Shown here in pieces: positions 30,224 to 40,170 of a stretch of DNA of 64,000 nt. The notes beneath the pieces are model-generated. The model worked only from the letters and a program-made list of their open reading frames with translations. It was not told the DNA's origin and did not search any database. Position 1 is the first letter of the stretch, and the number at the start of each line of letters is the position of its first letter. The stretch is from Streptomyces bluensis (GTDB lineage Bacteria > Actinomycetota > Actinomycetes > Streptomycetales > Streptomycetaceae). Where the stretch lies: assembly GCF_014650715.1 (NCBI RefSeq), contig NZ_BMVM01000004.1, positions 1 through 64,000 of the forward strand, written 5' to 3'. The position numbers were made by a program, and so were the translations under genes.

Positions 30224-31378
30224 ATGTCCCCCAGTTACGACGTGATCGTGGTCGGTCTCGGCGGCATGGGCAGTGCCGCCGCCCACCATCTGTCGGCGCG
30301 CGGTGCCCGCGTGCTCGGCCTGGAGAAGTTCGGCCCGGTGCACAACCGCGGGTCCAGCCACGGCGGTTCACGGGTCACCCGGCAGTCCTACTTCGAGGAC
30401 CCGGCGTACGTCCCGCTGCTGCTGCGCGCGTACGAGCTGTACGAGGAGGTCGAGCGCGCGACCGGCCGGGACATCGCCGTCCTGTGCGGTGGGGTGATGG
30501 TCGGACGTCCCGAGTCCCGTACCGTCTCCGGCTCCGTGCGCTCCGCCCGGCAGTGGGACCTGCCGCACGAGATGCTGGACGCGGCCGAGATCCGCCGCCG
30601 CTTCCCGACCCTCACGCCCCAGGACGACGAGGTCGCGCTGTACGAGAAGAAGGCCGGCCTGGTGCGCCCCGAGAACATGGTCGCCGCCCACCTCCAGCTG
30701 GCCACCCGGCAGGGCGCCGACCTGCACTTCGAGGAGCCCATGGTGCGCTGGGAACCGTACCGGGACGGTGTGCGCGTCCACACCGCCGAGAACACGTACA
30801 CGGCCGGCCAGTTGGTGATCTGCCCGGGAGCGTGGGCGCCGGGGCTGCTCACCGGTCTCGGGGTGCCGTTCACGATCGAGCGGCAGATCATGTACTGGTT
30901 CCAGCCGCGGGGCGGTGTCGGCCCGTTCGTGCCGGAGAAGCATCCCGTCTACATCTGGGAGGACGCGAAGGGAGTCCAGGTCTACGGCTTCCCGGCCATC
31001 GACGGGCCGGACCTCGGCGCCAAGGTCGCCTTCTTCCGCAGGGGACAGGTCACCACTCCCGAGACCATCGACCGGACGGTGCACGAGCACGAGGTCCAGG
31101 CCATGGCGGACCACATGTCGCGCTGCATCCCGGACCTGCCCGGCGCCTTCCTCAAGGCCGCCACCTGCATGTACTCCAACACCCCCGACGAGCACTTCGT
31201 CATCTCCCGCCACCCGGCGCACCCGGAGTCGGTGACCGTGGCGTGCGGGTTCTCCGGGCACGGCTTCAAGTTCGTGCCCGTGGTCGGGGAGATCGTCGCC
31301 GACCTCGCCCTGACCGGCACCACCGCCCACCCGATCGGCCTGTTCGACCCCCGCCGCCTCGCCGCCGCGCCCGCCTGA
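30224..31378 (+). CDS. solA: Monomeric sarcosine oxidase
   Basis: A 384-residue flavoenzyme that oxidises sarcosine to glycine, formaldehyde and hydrogen peroxide. The FAD motif is [18 protein letters not shown] (6-23), followed by [14 protein letters not shown], the family's second conserved block. Cysteine 315 in [13 protein letters not shown] is the covalent FAD attachment site of monomeric sarcosine oxidases, at the same residue number. ATG after GTAGGAGGCGCCTG, with only ten bases from the dimethylglycine oxidase stop, and the Rieske oxygenase GTG follows 11 bases after its stop. The alternative, N-methyltryptophan oxidase, is unlikely given the neighbours. Confidence 0.92.
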   Translation: MSPSYDVIVVGLGGMGSAAAHHLSARGARVLGLEKFGPVHNRGSSHGGSRVTRQSYFEDPAYVPLLLRAYELYEEVERATGRDIAVLCGGVMVGRPESRTVSGSVRSARQWDLPHEMLDAAEIRRRFPTLTPQDDEVALYEKKAGLVRPENMVAAHLQLATRQGADLHFEEPMVRWEPYRDGVRVHTAENTYTAGQLVICPGAWAPGLLTGLGVPFTIERQIMYWFQPRGGVGPFVPEKHPVYIWEDAKGVQVYGFPAIDGPDLGAKVAFFRRGQVTTPETIDRTVHEHEVQAMADHMSRCIPDLPGAFLKAATCMYSNTPDEHFVISRHPAHPESVTVACGFSGHGFKFVPVVGEIVADLALTGTTAHPIGLFDPRRLAAAPA

Positions 31379-31389
31379 GGAGTACCCAC

Positions 31390-32616
31390 GTGACGACGAC
31401 CCCCGCCCCCGAGAGCCCGCTCGTCCCCGGGACCCCGGTCGCGGCCCAGAGCCCGTTCACCACCGGGATCCCGGCTGCCCCGCACCAGCTCCCGGCGAGT
31501 CTGATCGCGACACTGCCGGGTCACTACTACACCGACCCGGAGATCTTCCGGCAGGAGCAGGAACGTGTCTTCGAGTCGATGTGGTTCTGTGCGATCCGCT
31601 CCGCGGACCTCGCCCGGCAGGGCGCCTTCCGGACCGTGCAGATCGGCCGGGAGAACGTCCTGATCACCCGCTCCCGAACGGGCGAACTGCGCGCCTTCCT
31701 GAACATCTGCCGCCACCGCGGGGCCCGGCTGTGCGTGGAGGAGGCGGGCGAGGTGCGGCGCACCCTCCAGTGCCCGTACCACGCCTGGACGTACGACCTC
31801 GACGGCAAGCTGCTGGCCGCCCCGAACCTGGTCAGGATGCCGGACGTGGACCGGGTCGAGTTCGGCCTGGTCAAGGTCGCGCTGCGGGAGTGGCTCGGCT
31901 ACGCCTGGGTGTGCCTGGCCGACGAGCCGCCCTCCTTCGAGGAGACGGTGATGGGCGCGGCCGTGGAGCGGCTCGGCAACGCGGCGGCCATCGAGCACTA
32001 CGGCACGGAGAACCTCGCCCTCGGCCAGCGCGTCGTCTACGAGGTGAAGGCGAACTGGAAGCTGATCGTCGAGAACTTCATGGAGTGCTACCACTGCGCG
32101 ACGATCCACCCGGAACTCACCGAGGTGCTCCCGGAGTTCGCGGAGGGGTACGCGGCCCAGTACTACGTGGGCCACGGTGCCGAGTTCGGCGAGGACATCC
32201 AGGGCTTCACGGTCGACGGCAGCGAGGGCTTCGCGAAGCTGCCCGCCGTCGCCGAGGACCAGGACCGCCGCTACTACGCGATCACGGTGAAGCCGACGGT
32301 CTTCGTCAACCTCGTCCCCGACCACGTCATCCTGCACCGCATGTTCCCGATGGCCGAGGACCGCACCATCGTCGAGTGCGACTGGCTGTACGCGCCGGAG
32401 GTCGTCGCGTCCGGGGCCGATGTGACGAAATCGGTGGAACTGTTCCACCGGGTCAACGTCCAGGACTTCGAGGCGTGTGAACGGACGCAGCCCGCCATGG
32501 CGTCCCGTGCGTACCGCAAGGGTGGTGTGCTGGTCCCCAATGAGCACCACATCGGTATCTTCCACGACTGGCTGATCCGGATGCTGGGAGGCGGAGGTGC
32601 CGGACCTGTTCATTGA
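31390..32616 (+). CDS. gbcA: Glycine betaine monooxygenase, Rieske oxygenase subunit (GbcA-like)
   Basis: A 408-residue Rieske non-haem iron oxygenase alpha subunit, expected to demethylate glycine betaine to dimethylglycine plus formaldehyde. Rieske ligands are Cys107, His109, Cys128 and His131 (CRH and CPYH). The mononuclear iron site is His235 and His240 in ENFMECYHCATIHPEL, with a likely third ligand Asp359 in NVQDFEAC. GTG start after GAGGAG. Length and the NFMECYHC motif match GbcA/stachydrine-demethylase type quaternary-amine oxygenases; the adjacent dimethylglycine and sarcosine oxidases point to betaine as substrate. No reductase is fused; the separate ferredoxin and FAD reductase at 23.3-24.9 kb are the likely electron donors. 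Confidence 0.83.
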   Translation: MTTTPAPESPLVPGTPVAAQSPFTTGIPAAPHQLPASLIATLPGHYYTDPEIFRQEQERVFESMWFCAIRSADLARQGAFRTVQIGRENVLITRSRTGELRAFLNICRHRGARLCVEEAGEVRRTLQCPYHAWTYDLDGKLLAAPNLVRMPDVDRVEFGLVKVALREWLGYAWVCLADEPPSFEETVMGAAVERLGNAAAIEHYGTENLALGQRVVYEVKANWKLIVENFMECYHCATIHPELTEVLPEFAEGYAAQYYVGHGAEFGEDIQGFTVDGSEGFAKLPAVAEDQDRRYYAITVKPTVFVNLVPDHVILHRMFPMAEDRTIVECDWLYAPEVVASGADVTKSVELFHRVNVQDFEACERTQPAMASRAYRKGGVLVPNEHHIGIFHDWLIRMLGGGGAGPVH

Positions 32617-32817
32617 CGGCTGCTGGGTGGGCGCTGTCGACGGACGCACCCCGGCAGACGACATGGTGACGTGAACCGCTCGGCGGCGCACCGCGCGAAG
32701 GTCGAGGCGCACGTCGTCAGGGGCCTGGGGGAGGGTGCGGTCCTGCGGTGCGGGTGCGCGCGGCCGACGGGCTGGAGGGGGCTCCACCATCTGGTGCCGT
32801 TCAGCGGCGAGGAGTAG
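32597..32817 (+). pseudogene. Relic of an aldehyde dehydrogenase (probably betaine aldehyde dehydrogenase)
   Basis: Starting at the GTG at 32597, which overlaps the end of the oxygenase gene, the frame reads VPDLFIDGCWVGAVDGRTP, a standard aldehyde dehydrogenase N-terminus, and stops at 32674. From about 32674 another frame reads SAAHRAKVEAHVVRGLGEG and AVLRCG, a segment found near residue 320 of such enzymes, and stops at 32817. Roughly 300 internal codons and the C-terminal end, including the catalytic cysteine and glutamate, are gone. The start context (GGAGGCGGAG) is still good, so the loss may be recent. With a betaine oxygenase next door, betaine aldehyde dehydrogenase is the likely ancestor. 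Confidence 0.75.
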
Positions 32818-32881
32818 AACACCCTCATTGATCACGGCGCCCGCACGAGCCGCTCCCCCTCCCTCCTCCAGGAGTCCGCTC

Positions 32882-34453
32882 ATGACGACAACCGGTCATC
32901 CAAGAAGCTCACAGGGCCAGGACGACGCCGAACTCGCCGAGTTCGGTTACCGGCCCGAACTGAAGCGCACCCTCGGCACCTTCCACACCTTCGCCGCCGG
33001 CATCAGCTACATCTCCATCCTGACGGGTACCTTCCAGCTGTTCTACTTCGGTTACGGCAGCGGCGGCCCCGCCTACTGGTGGTCGTGGCCGATGGTCTTC
33101 GCCGGCCAGTTCATGGTCGCGCTCTGCTTCGCGGAGCTGGCCGCCCGGTACCCGGTGGCGGGCTCCGTCTACAACTGGTCGAAGAAGATCGGCAATCCGC
33201 ACCTGGGCTGGCTCGCGGGCTGGATGATGCTGATCGCCTCGATCGTGTCCATCTCGGCGGTGGCACTCGCCTACCAGCTCACGCTGCCGCAGATCTCCGA
33301 CGTGTTCCAGATCGTCGGGGACGGCACGGGCACGTACGACGTCGCGACGAACGCGGTGATCCTGGCCGCCGTGCTGATCCTGTTCACCACTGTGGTGAAC
33401 GCCTTCGGCGTCAAGCTGATGGCCACCATCAACACGGCGGGCGTCTTCATCGAGCTCATCGCCACCGTCGTCCTCATCGTGCTGCTCGCGGTGCACATCA
33501 CCCGCGGTCCGCAGGTCGTCATGGAGACAAACGGCACCGGGGCGGGGTACGGCGCCGGGTACCTGGGCGCGTTCCTCGTGGCCTCGCTGGCGTCCGCGTA
33601 CGTCATGTACGGCTTCGACACCGCCGCCTCGCTGGGCGAGGAGTCCCTGGACCCGACCCGCAACGCACCGCGCGCGATCCTCCGGGCGATCGTCGCCTCC
33701 TTCCTGCTCGGCGGGCTGATCCTGCTGCTGGCGCTGATGAGCGTCTCCAGCCTGAAGGGCGAGAAGCTGTCCACGGACGGCCTGCAGTACGTCGTGCTCG
33801 ACGTGCTCGGTCCGACGGCCGGAAAGGCGATGCTGTGGTGTGTGCTGATCGCGGTCACGGTCTGCGCCCTGGCCGTCCACACGGCCGCGGTAAGGCTGGC
33901 GTTCGCCATGGCCCGGGACAACAACCTGCCCGCGTCCTCGCGGCTGGCCAGGTGCCACCCTCGCTTCCAGACGCCGGTGCTGCCGACCGTGATCATCGGA
34001 ATCCTGGCGCTGGCGATCCTCGTGGTCAACATCCGCCAGCCGCAGATCTTCACGGTCGTCACCAGCATCGGCATCATCATGATCTACCTCGCCTACCTGG
34101 GCGTCACGGTGCCGATGCTGATGGCCCGGCTGCGCGGAACGTGGCAGCCGGCGGGCGACGGCAGGTTCTCGCTGGGCCGCTGGGGTCTGCTCGTCAACAT
34201 CGTCGCCGTGGTGTGGGGGGCGGCCATGACGCTCAACCTGATCTGGCCGCGGCCCTCGGTCTACAACGCGACCGCCCCGTTCCACTGGTACCTGCGGTGG
34301 GGTGCGGTCCTGTTCGTCGCGGTCATCGCGGGCGGGGGCTTCGCCTACTACTGGCTCGTGCAGCGGCACAGGACGGGCGTGCTGGCCGAGCACCGGCTGC
34401 GGTCCGACGACGCCTCCGCACCGCGCCGGCCGGGAGAGGAACCGACCCGGTGA
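32882..34453 (+). CDS. APC-family amino acid/amine permease
   Basis: A 523-residue permease with about 12 membrane helices, of the APC superfamily (amino acid/choline transporter, GABA-permease-like group). The N-terminal block has RTLGTFHTFAAGISYISI and CFAELAARYPVAGSVYNW; the conserved loop EESLDPTRNAPRAILRAI follows helix 6; the C-terminus is cytoplasmic and polar. ATG after CCAGGAG. It closes the betaine cluster, so betaine, dimethylglycine or choline uptake is a fair guess, but substrate cannot be read from sequence. It converges on the SMC-like gene. Confidence 0.88.
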   Translation: MTTTGHPRSSQGQDDAELAEFGYRPELKRTLGTFHTFAAGISYISILTGTFQLFYFGYGSGGPAYWWSWPMVFAGQFMVALCFAELAARYPVAGSVYNWSKKIGNPHLGWLAGWMMLIASIVSISAVALAYQLTLPQISDVFQIVGDGTGTYDVATNAVILAAVLILFTTVVNAFGVKLMATINTAGVFIELIATVVLIVLLAVHITRGPQVVMETNGTGAGYGAGYLGAFLVASLASAYVMYGFDTAASLGEESLDPTRNAPRAILRAIVASFLLGGLILLLALMSVSSLKGEKLSTDGLQYVVLDVLGPTAGKAMLWCVLIAVTVCALAVHTAAVRLAFAMARDNNLPASSRLARCHPRFQTPVLPTVIIGILALAILVVNIRQPQIFTVVTSIGIIMIYLAYLGVTVPMLMARLRGTWQPAGDGRFSLGRWGLLVNIVAVVWGAAMTLNLIWPRPSVYNATAPFHWYLRWGAVLFVAVIAGGGFAYYWLVQRHRTGVLAEHRLRSDDASAPRRPGEEPTR

Positions 34454-34546
34454 CCCGGCGCGGTGGCACTCAAGGAGGACGGTTTGTGCGGGCCACGCGG
34501 CGGGGCCGCATGATGTCACAGCCCCGCGCCGCTATCGGGCGCCCCC

Positions 34547-37500
34547 TCACGAGGCGCCGGCTGCCGGGCGCTTGAACATCCGTGTCGCTGTGATCTCGCT
34601 GTGTACCGCCTCTCCCGCCTGGGGCTGCTGGGGCAGTCCCGGGCGGAGGTGCTCCTCCACGCTGATGTACTTGAGGCCGGCGCGGAGGTCGGCGTCGTTG
34701 CGGAGACGGATGACCAGCGGGAACTCGGCGAGCGCGGTGGTGTCGAACAGCCCGGTGGTGTAGAGGAGCTGGACGCCCAGCGCGTCCGACACCGCCCGCT
34801 GGAGCTCCAGCAGATACGTCGCGTTCGCCCGCCCGATCGGGTTGTCCAGAAACAGCGTGCCCGCGTGCCGGTGCTTGTCGCGGCCCCGGTCGTTGCTGCG
34901 CAGCGCGGCCATCGTGCAGTACAGGGCGATGGCGGCCGTGAGCAGCTGGCCACCCGAGAACACGTCTCCCATCTGGCCGACGGGCACGCGCTCGGCGCGC
35001 AGCACCGCGTCCGGCTTGAGGATCTCGACGGCGACGCCCTTGGGCTGGAGGGCCGCGCCGACCCCTCTGAGCAGCAGGGACATACCGTCGCGGCGCAGGT
35101 CGGAGTTCTTCTTGACGGCGGCGCGGGTGGCCTCGTCGATGACCTCGCCGAGCCGTTCGGTGAGGGTGGCCTGGTCGGGCTCCTCGAAGCGGATGCGCAG
35201 GAACTCCTGTCCGGACCATTCGCCGAGTCCTTCGGGCAGCCGGGACAGCCGCTGGGCGGACCGCAGGGTGGCCAGCGCCGACTCCACCAGGCCCCGCAAC
35301 CGGTCCACGATGGAGTCCCGGTTGCGCTCCAGCTGCTCCAACTCGTCCGTGAGGACCCGGAGCCGGGGCGCGAAGGCGTCCGCCCACTTCTGCGCGTGCT
35401 CGGGCAGCGCGGACGCGGGCAGCTCACGGATCTGCTGGCGGGCGGGGGTGCGGACCTGCTCGTAGCGCGTGGAGTTGGCGTGCCGTACGAGGACGTCGCC
35501 GGCCTCGCGCACGGCGGCCTCGGCGGCGGACAGGTCGGCGGCGCAGCCGCGCAGCGAGCGCCGGGCTTCGGCGGCGGCCCTGCGAGCCTCTTCGAGGGCG
35601 CCGGGGTACGGCTCGGGCTGCCCCTGCTCCTCGTCGCTCGTGTGCTCACGGAGGAGGTCGCGGAGCAGGGCGGCCGTCTCGTCGAAGCCGCCGGCCGCGT
35701 CCTCGGCGGCGCGGTGGGCGTCGAGGAGTTCGGCGTGGGCCTCGCGGGCCTGGGTCAACGCCTCGGTGTGGGAGGCGAGTTCGGCTGTGGCGGTGCGCAG
35801 CAGGGCCTGGGCGTGGTCGGCGTCGCGCGGGACGAGTTCCTCGGGTGGCTCGGTGTGGGCCTCGCCGTCCTCGGGCGCGTGCCGCTCGGCCTCGCCGCGC
35901 AACCGGCCGAGTTGCTCACTCGCGGTGGACATGCGGGTCTCCAGGAGCTGCACGAGCTCCTCCGCGCGCGCGGCGGCGGCCTGCCGGGAGGGCCCGTCGG
36001 AGCCGTCGGGGGACTGGAGGAGTTGCTCGGCGCGGTTACGGACCTTGTTGCTGAGCCGGTCGAGCTCGGCGCGTGCGGCGCTCTCGTCGCTCTCCGCCCG
36101 GGCCTGCTCGGCCCGGAGATCGGCGCCGACGCCGACCTTCTCGTACACCTGGGACGCGGCGCGGTACGCCTCGCGCAGGGCGGGCAGGGACGCCTTCGGC
36201 GTGCCCGTGCCGTCGTCCGGTACGTCGTCGGGGGCGCCCGCGATCTCTGCGCGCTCGGCGCGCAGGGCGCGCGCCGTGCGGCGGGCGTCGTCGGCGGCGC
36301 GCTGGGCGGCACGGCGGTCCTCGTCGGCGGCGCGGGCGCGCTCCAGGCAGACCTGGGCGCGGGTCTCCGACTCGGCGGCCTCGTCGGCGAGTTCGCGCAC
36401 CTTGACCTGCCAGCCGGAGCGCTCGCGCAGCCGGTAGGCGAGGCCGGCGAGGGCGTCGGCGGAGCGCCGGGCCTTCTGCGCGGCCTCCTGCCGCTCGTCA
36501 CGTACCTGGGCGGCCTCGGCGGCGGCTTCCTCGGCCTCGGCCCTGACGGTGCGTGCCTCGGCGAGCTCAGCCTCGGACTCCTCGGTGAACGCGCGGCTCT
36601 CCCGGGCGGCCGTGGCGAGCTCGGTGAGCCGTCCGGCCGGGCATCCCGTGCGCCAGGAGGCGAGCCGTGCCGCCAGTTCCCGGTCCTTGCCGAGGCGTCC
36701 GGCGAGGGTGCGGATCTCCTCGTCCCGCTCCATCGCCCGGGCGCGCAGTGCCTGCCGCTCCTCGTCGGCGGCGTGCTCGTCGTGCATGGCCGGGTTCGGC
36801 GGTACCAGGAAGACGCCGCCGGCTTCATCGTCGAGCGCCGGGGTCGGCGCGAGCAGCGCGGCGGCCGTGCCCACGGCCACGGCGGACCTCGGCAGCAGGG
36901 CGGCGTCGGAGAGCGCCGCGCGGGCCCGGGCGTGTGTGTCCGGGTCGGTGATGATCACGCCGTCGACGAGCTCGGGCCGCGCGGCCAGCACGCGCGCGTG
37001 GTCGGCGGGGTCGACGGACTGGGCGAGGTAGCGCCAGCCGGGCAGCGCGGGGATGCCGTGCTCGCCGAGGAACTCGACGGTGGCCAGCACATCCGGGCCC
37101 GGCGGCAGCAGACCGCCGTCGCCGAGGGCACCGAGGATCCGGGCGTCGTCGGCGGCGGCGGTCCGCAGCTCGAAGAGGTGGCGCTCGGCGGAGGCGACGT
37201 TCTCGTCGAGCAGTTCGCGGAGGTCGTCTGCGCAGCGGTCCAGCTCCTCGGGGGTGAGCGGCGCTTCGCCGATGGGGCGGGGCTCGGTGCCCGTGGGATC
37301 CACGGTCGTGGCGTCGTCGCGCCGCGGCCGGGGTACCGACTTGCGCACGCCCTTTCCGCCGCCGAGACCCAGCAGCTCCGCCAGCCGTTCCTCGCCCGCG
37401 AGCGCCTCGGCCGTGCGGCGCTCCGCGTCGTACGCGCGCTGCGCGGCGCTCGCCGCGTCCGCGGCACGGGCCGCGGTCAGCTCGGCCCGTGACTCGGTGG

Positions 37501-39202
37501 CGGCCGCCTCGCGGGCGTGCTCGGAGGCACGGCGGGATGCCTCGCGCGCGGTGTCCCAGGCGGCGACGGCCGTCTTCTCGGCGTCGCTCGCGGCGAGCGC
37601 GGCCCGCGCGGGGTCCGCGTCCGGCGCGCTGTCGTCGAGCCAGCCCGCGCGTACGGCTTCGGCGGTTTCCTGCTCGACCTCGGTGAGCCGCTGCCGCAGG
37701 TGCCCGGCCTCACTGCGGGCGCGCTGGGCCTCGGTGGCGGCCGCGGTCGAGTCGCGGTACGCGGCCTCGCTCACCTCCTGGAGCGCGGCGGACCGCTCCT
37801 CCTCCTCGTTGGCCAGGGTCTCGGCGCTCTCGGCGGCGCCGTGCAGGGCGCGTACGAGGTCGACGGCGGCCTTGGCGCGGGCGGCGAGCGCAGGGGCCGC
37901 GTCCCGTTCGGCCTCCTGGATCGCGGCGGCGACGCGCGCGACCCGGTCGGCGGCCGCACGGTGGCGCAGCACGGCCTCGGCGGCCTGCCAGGCGGAGTGG
38001 AGGGTACGGGCGTCGGCAAGCTCGCGCTTCTGTGCCGCCGCGGCCTTCTCGGCGGCGGCGAGTGCCAACGAGGCGTGCCGGTAGGCGAGTTCGGCCGCGA
38101 TCAGGGCGCTGCGCTCGCGGGCGCTCTCGGCATGTGTGACCGCGTACGCGGCGGCGGTGACCCGCTGGGCGAGGTCGGCGCCTCTCAGGCGCTCCTGGGC
38201 GGCCCGTGCGGACAGGCGCCGTGCCAGGGTCCGGGTCCGTCGCTCGGCGCCGGCGTGGATGTCCCGCGCGCGTGACCTCGCCTCGGCCGCGTCCACGATC
38301 CGGCCGAGCAGGTCGACGGAGCCCGCCGTGAAGTCCCGCTCGGCGATCAGCTCGGCCCGCCGGCCCAGCTTGTTGCCGAAGCCGCCGACCAGGTCCGCGA
38401 GTCCGTCGGTGTCGCGGGTGTCGGTCACGGCCCGCAGCAGCAGGTCGGTGAAGTCGGAGTCCTTCTTGACCGCGAAGAGGCCGGCGGCCTCGCCCTCGTC
38501 GGCGTTCATCTCCCGCTGGTACCGGAAGAGTTCGGGGTCCAGACCGAGGTCCGTCAGATGCTCGTTCCAGCGGTCGTGGATCTCCTCCCAGTGCGCTTCG
38601 AGATGCGGGTACGCCTTGGCCGCCTCCATGAGGGCGTCCCGGAAGCCCTTCATGGTCCGGCGCCGTCCCTTGGCTCCCGACTGTCCCTCTACGGGCGGCC
38701 GTACGGCGGTGGACTCGGCGACGGGCAGGTTGTCCAGGCTGAGTCCGGGCCCTGGCCGGAAGGAGTACCAGGCTTCGGCGAACTTCCGCGGATCGCTGGA
38801 GACCTGCCGCCCACGCCACTCGCTCACCTTGCCGACCACGACACACTCACCGGTCAGCGTGTGCTGCCACTCCAGGGCGACGTGCCCGCAGTCGTCGGCG
38901 AGCAGGAACTTGCGCAGTACACCCGAGCTGGCGCCACCGAGCGTGTTCCGGTGGCCCGGCAGCATCACCGAGAAGATCAGCTTGAGCAGCACCGACTTGC
39001 CGCCGCCGTTCTCCAGGAAGAGCACGCCCGCGGGCGCCGGTCGGCGCGGCGGTCCGGTGGGCTCCTCCTGGAAGAACTCCGCCTGCTGGGGAGCTGGGTC
39101 GGGCACGGGCCCGCCGACACCCCGCAGGTCCAGCACGGTGTCGGCATAGCGCGCACCGGCCGGCCCGATGGAGTAGAGGCGGACCCGGGACAACTCGTAC
39201 AT
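34547..39202 (-). CDS. SMC/MukB-like ATPase of a condensin-type operon (JetC/MksB-like)
   Basis: A 1551-residue protein with split ABC ATPase heads joined by about 1000 residues of alanine-, arginine- and glutamate-rich coiled coil, the SMC/MukB plan. Walker A is ENGGGKS (Lys69) after a 25-residue proline-rich insertion. The C-terminal head has the ABC signature FSGGQLLTAAIAL (about 1415-1427) and Walker B TLFLDNPIG (Asp1453), where the usual catalytic glutamate is asparagine. A hinge-like region is plausible near 680-850. It is the last of three genes with a kleisin-like and a kite-like protein, as in MukBEF, MksBEF and Wadjet JetABC. No JetD/MksG nuclease is adjacent. Start ATG at 39202, with a weak ribosome binding site. 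Confidence 0.85.
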   Translation of the reverse strand: MYELSRVRLYSIGPAGARYADTVLDLRGVGGPVPDPAPQQAEFFQEEPTGPPRRPAPAGVLFLENGGGKSVLLKLIFSVMLPGHRNTLGGASSGVLRKFLLADDCGHVALEWQHTLTGECVVVGKVSEWRGRQVSSDPRKFAEAWYSFRPGPGLSLDNLPVAESTAVRPPVEGQSGAKGRRRTMKGFRDALMEAAKAYPHLEAHWEEIHDRWNEHLTDLGLDPELFRYQREMNADEGEAAGLFAVKKDSDFTDLLLRAVTDTRDTDGLADLVGGFGNKLGRRAELIAERDFTAGSVDLLGRIVDAAEARSRARDIHAGAERRTRTLARRLSARAAQERLRGADLAQRVTAAAYAVTHAESARERSALIAAELAYRHASLALAAAEKAAAAQKRELADARTLHSAWQAAEAVLRHRAAADRVARVAAAIQEAERDAAPALAARAKAAVDLVRALHGAAESAETLANEEEERSAALQEVSEAAYRDSTAAATEAQRARSEAGHLRQRLTEVEQETAEAVRAGWLDDSAPDADPARAALAASDAEKTAVAAWDTAREASRRASEHAREAAATESRAELTAARAADAASAAQRAYDAERRTAEALAGEERLAELLGLGGGKGVRKSVPRPRRDDATTVDPTGTEPRPIGEAPLTPEELDRCADDLRELLDENVASAERHLFELRTAAADDARILGALGDGGLLPPGPDVLATVEFLGEHGIPALPGWRYLAQSVDPADHARVLAARPELVDGVIITDPDTHARARAALSDAALLPRSAVAVGTAAALLAPTPALDDEAGGVFLVPPNPAMHDEHAADEERQALRARAMERDEEIRTLAGRLGKDRELAARLASWRTGCPAGRLTELATAARESRAFTEESEAELAEARTVRAEAEEAAAEAAQVRDERQEAAQKARRSADALAGLAYRLRERSGWQVKVRELADEAAESETRAQVCLERARAADEDRRAAQRAADDARRTARALRAERAEIAGAPDDVPDDGTGTPKASLPALREAYRAASQVYEKVGVGADLRAEQARAESDESAARAELDRLSNKVRNRAEQLLQSPDGSDGPSRQAAAARAEELVQLLETRMSTASEQLGRLRGEAERHAPEDGEAHTEPPEELVPRDADHAQALLRTATAELASHTEALTQAREAHAELLDAHRAAEDAAGGFDETAALLRDLLREHTSDEEQGQPEPYPGALEEARRAAAEARRSLRGCAADLSAAEAAVREAGDVLVRHANSTRYEQVRTPARQQIRELPASALPEHAQKWADAFAPRLRVLTDELEQLERNRDSIVDRLRGLVESALATLRSAQRLSRLPEGLGEWSGQEFLRIRFEEPDQATLTERLGEVIDEATRAAVKKNSDLRRDGMSLLLRGVGAALQPKGVAVEILKPDAVLRAERVPVGQMGDVFSGGQLLTAAIALYCTMAALRSNDRGRDKHRHAGTLFLDNPIGRANATYLLELQRAVSDALGVQLLYTTGLFDTTALAEFPLVIRLRNDADLRAGLKYISVEEHLRPGLPQQPQAGEAVHSEITATRMFKRPAAGAS

Positions 39203-39242
39203 GGCGGTGGAACTCTCGCAGTCGTAACGGTGGTTCGTGAGG

Positions 39243-40121
39243 TCAGGAGTGGAACGGCAGCCCGGCGTCGGCCACCAGCTCCAGGTCGTCGGTGTCCTCG
39301 GCGGGCAGCAGCGTGGCCGTGCCGTCGGTCACGGGGACGACGCCCAGCTCCAGCAGCTCGGCCATGGCGGCGCTGCCCGCCATGTCGCGCACCTGGAGCT
39401 GGTAGCGGGCGGTCGTCCGGTACGTCCCGCCGTTGTCGTCGCCGGTCCGCTGCAGGAACCCGGAGTCGGTGAGGAACGCGACCGCCTTGCCGATGATGCC
39501 CGTGGTCGAACCGGCCAGTCTGCGCGCGTCCTTGGTCGCCCCGGTGGCACTGCGTCTGACCCAGATCCGCCAGGCCGCCTCCAGTCCCGGCGCGTCCGTG
39601 GCGGGGTCGGTGTTCTCCCCCTGTTCCTCGGCCCGTTCCTCCAGCCGGCGGCAGGCCTGCCGTACGAACGCGTCGACGCCGTTGACCGAGACGCGTCCGA
39701 TGTACCCGTCGTCGGCCAGATCCTCCGGACGCGGGAACGCCAGGGTGGCTACGGCGAGATGGGCCAGCCCGTGCAGGAAGCGGTCCCCCGCGTCGGCCGA
39801 CGTCCGGCGCGCGTAGTCCCCCATGCGCACGGCGAACACGGAGTCCTCGGCCGCGGTGACGGCCATCCCCGCGCGCGGGGACACCTCCAGGACGACCAGC
39901 CCCAGACCGGCGGCCACGGCGTCGGCGAGCCGGGCGAACGGCGGGTCCTCCCGGTATCGCCGCAGCAGCTCTCCGTACTGCTGGTCACGGGCGGGCTGGA
40001 GCTTGGGCTGCAGCCCGAACGCCACGAGCCGTGCCGCGTCGGCGGCGTCGGCGGGGGTGATGGCCGCACTGGCCGTGGTGGCGGCGGCCTCCGGCTCACT
40101 CCACTCGACGTGCTCGGTCAC
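39243..40121 (-). CDS. Kite-like subunit of the condensin-type operon (JetB/MksE-like)
   Basis: A 292-residue protein with no signal or membrane segment, lying between the kleisin-like and SMC-like genes, 40 bases before the latter. Two winged-helix-like regions can be traced (about 95-140 and 195-245: KDARRLAGSTTGIIGKAVAFLTDSGFL, then TYRTTARYQLQVRDMAG), as expected for MukE/MksE/JetB kite proteins. GTG start at 40121 behind AGGAG. The assignment rests mainly on size and gene order; the sequence itself is too divergent for me to name a family with certainty. Confidence 0.68.
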   Translation of the reverse strand: MTEHVEWSEPEAAATTASAAITPADAADAARLVAFGLQPKLQPARDQQYGELLRRYREDPPFARLADAVAAGLGLVVLEVSPRAGMAVTAAEDSVFAVRMGDYARRTSADAGDRFLHGLAHLAVATLAFPRPEDLADDGYIGRVSVNGVDAFVRQACRRLEERAEEQGENTDPATDAPGLEAAWRIWVRRSATGATKDARRLAGSTTGIIGKAVAFLTDSGFLQRTGDDNGGTYRTTARYQLQVRDMAGSAAMAELLELGVVPVTDGTATLLPAEDTDDLELVADAGLPFHS

Positions 40122-40170
40122 GGTTGGGGCTCCTTGGTCTCAAGTACCTGACATACGAGGGTGAGGGCAC

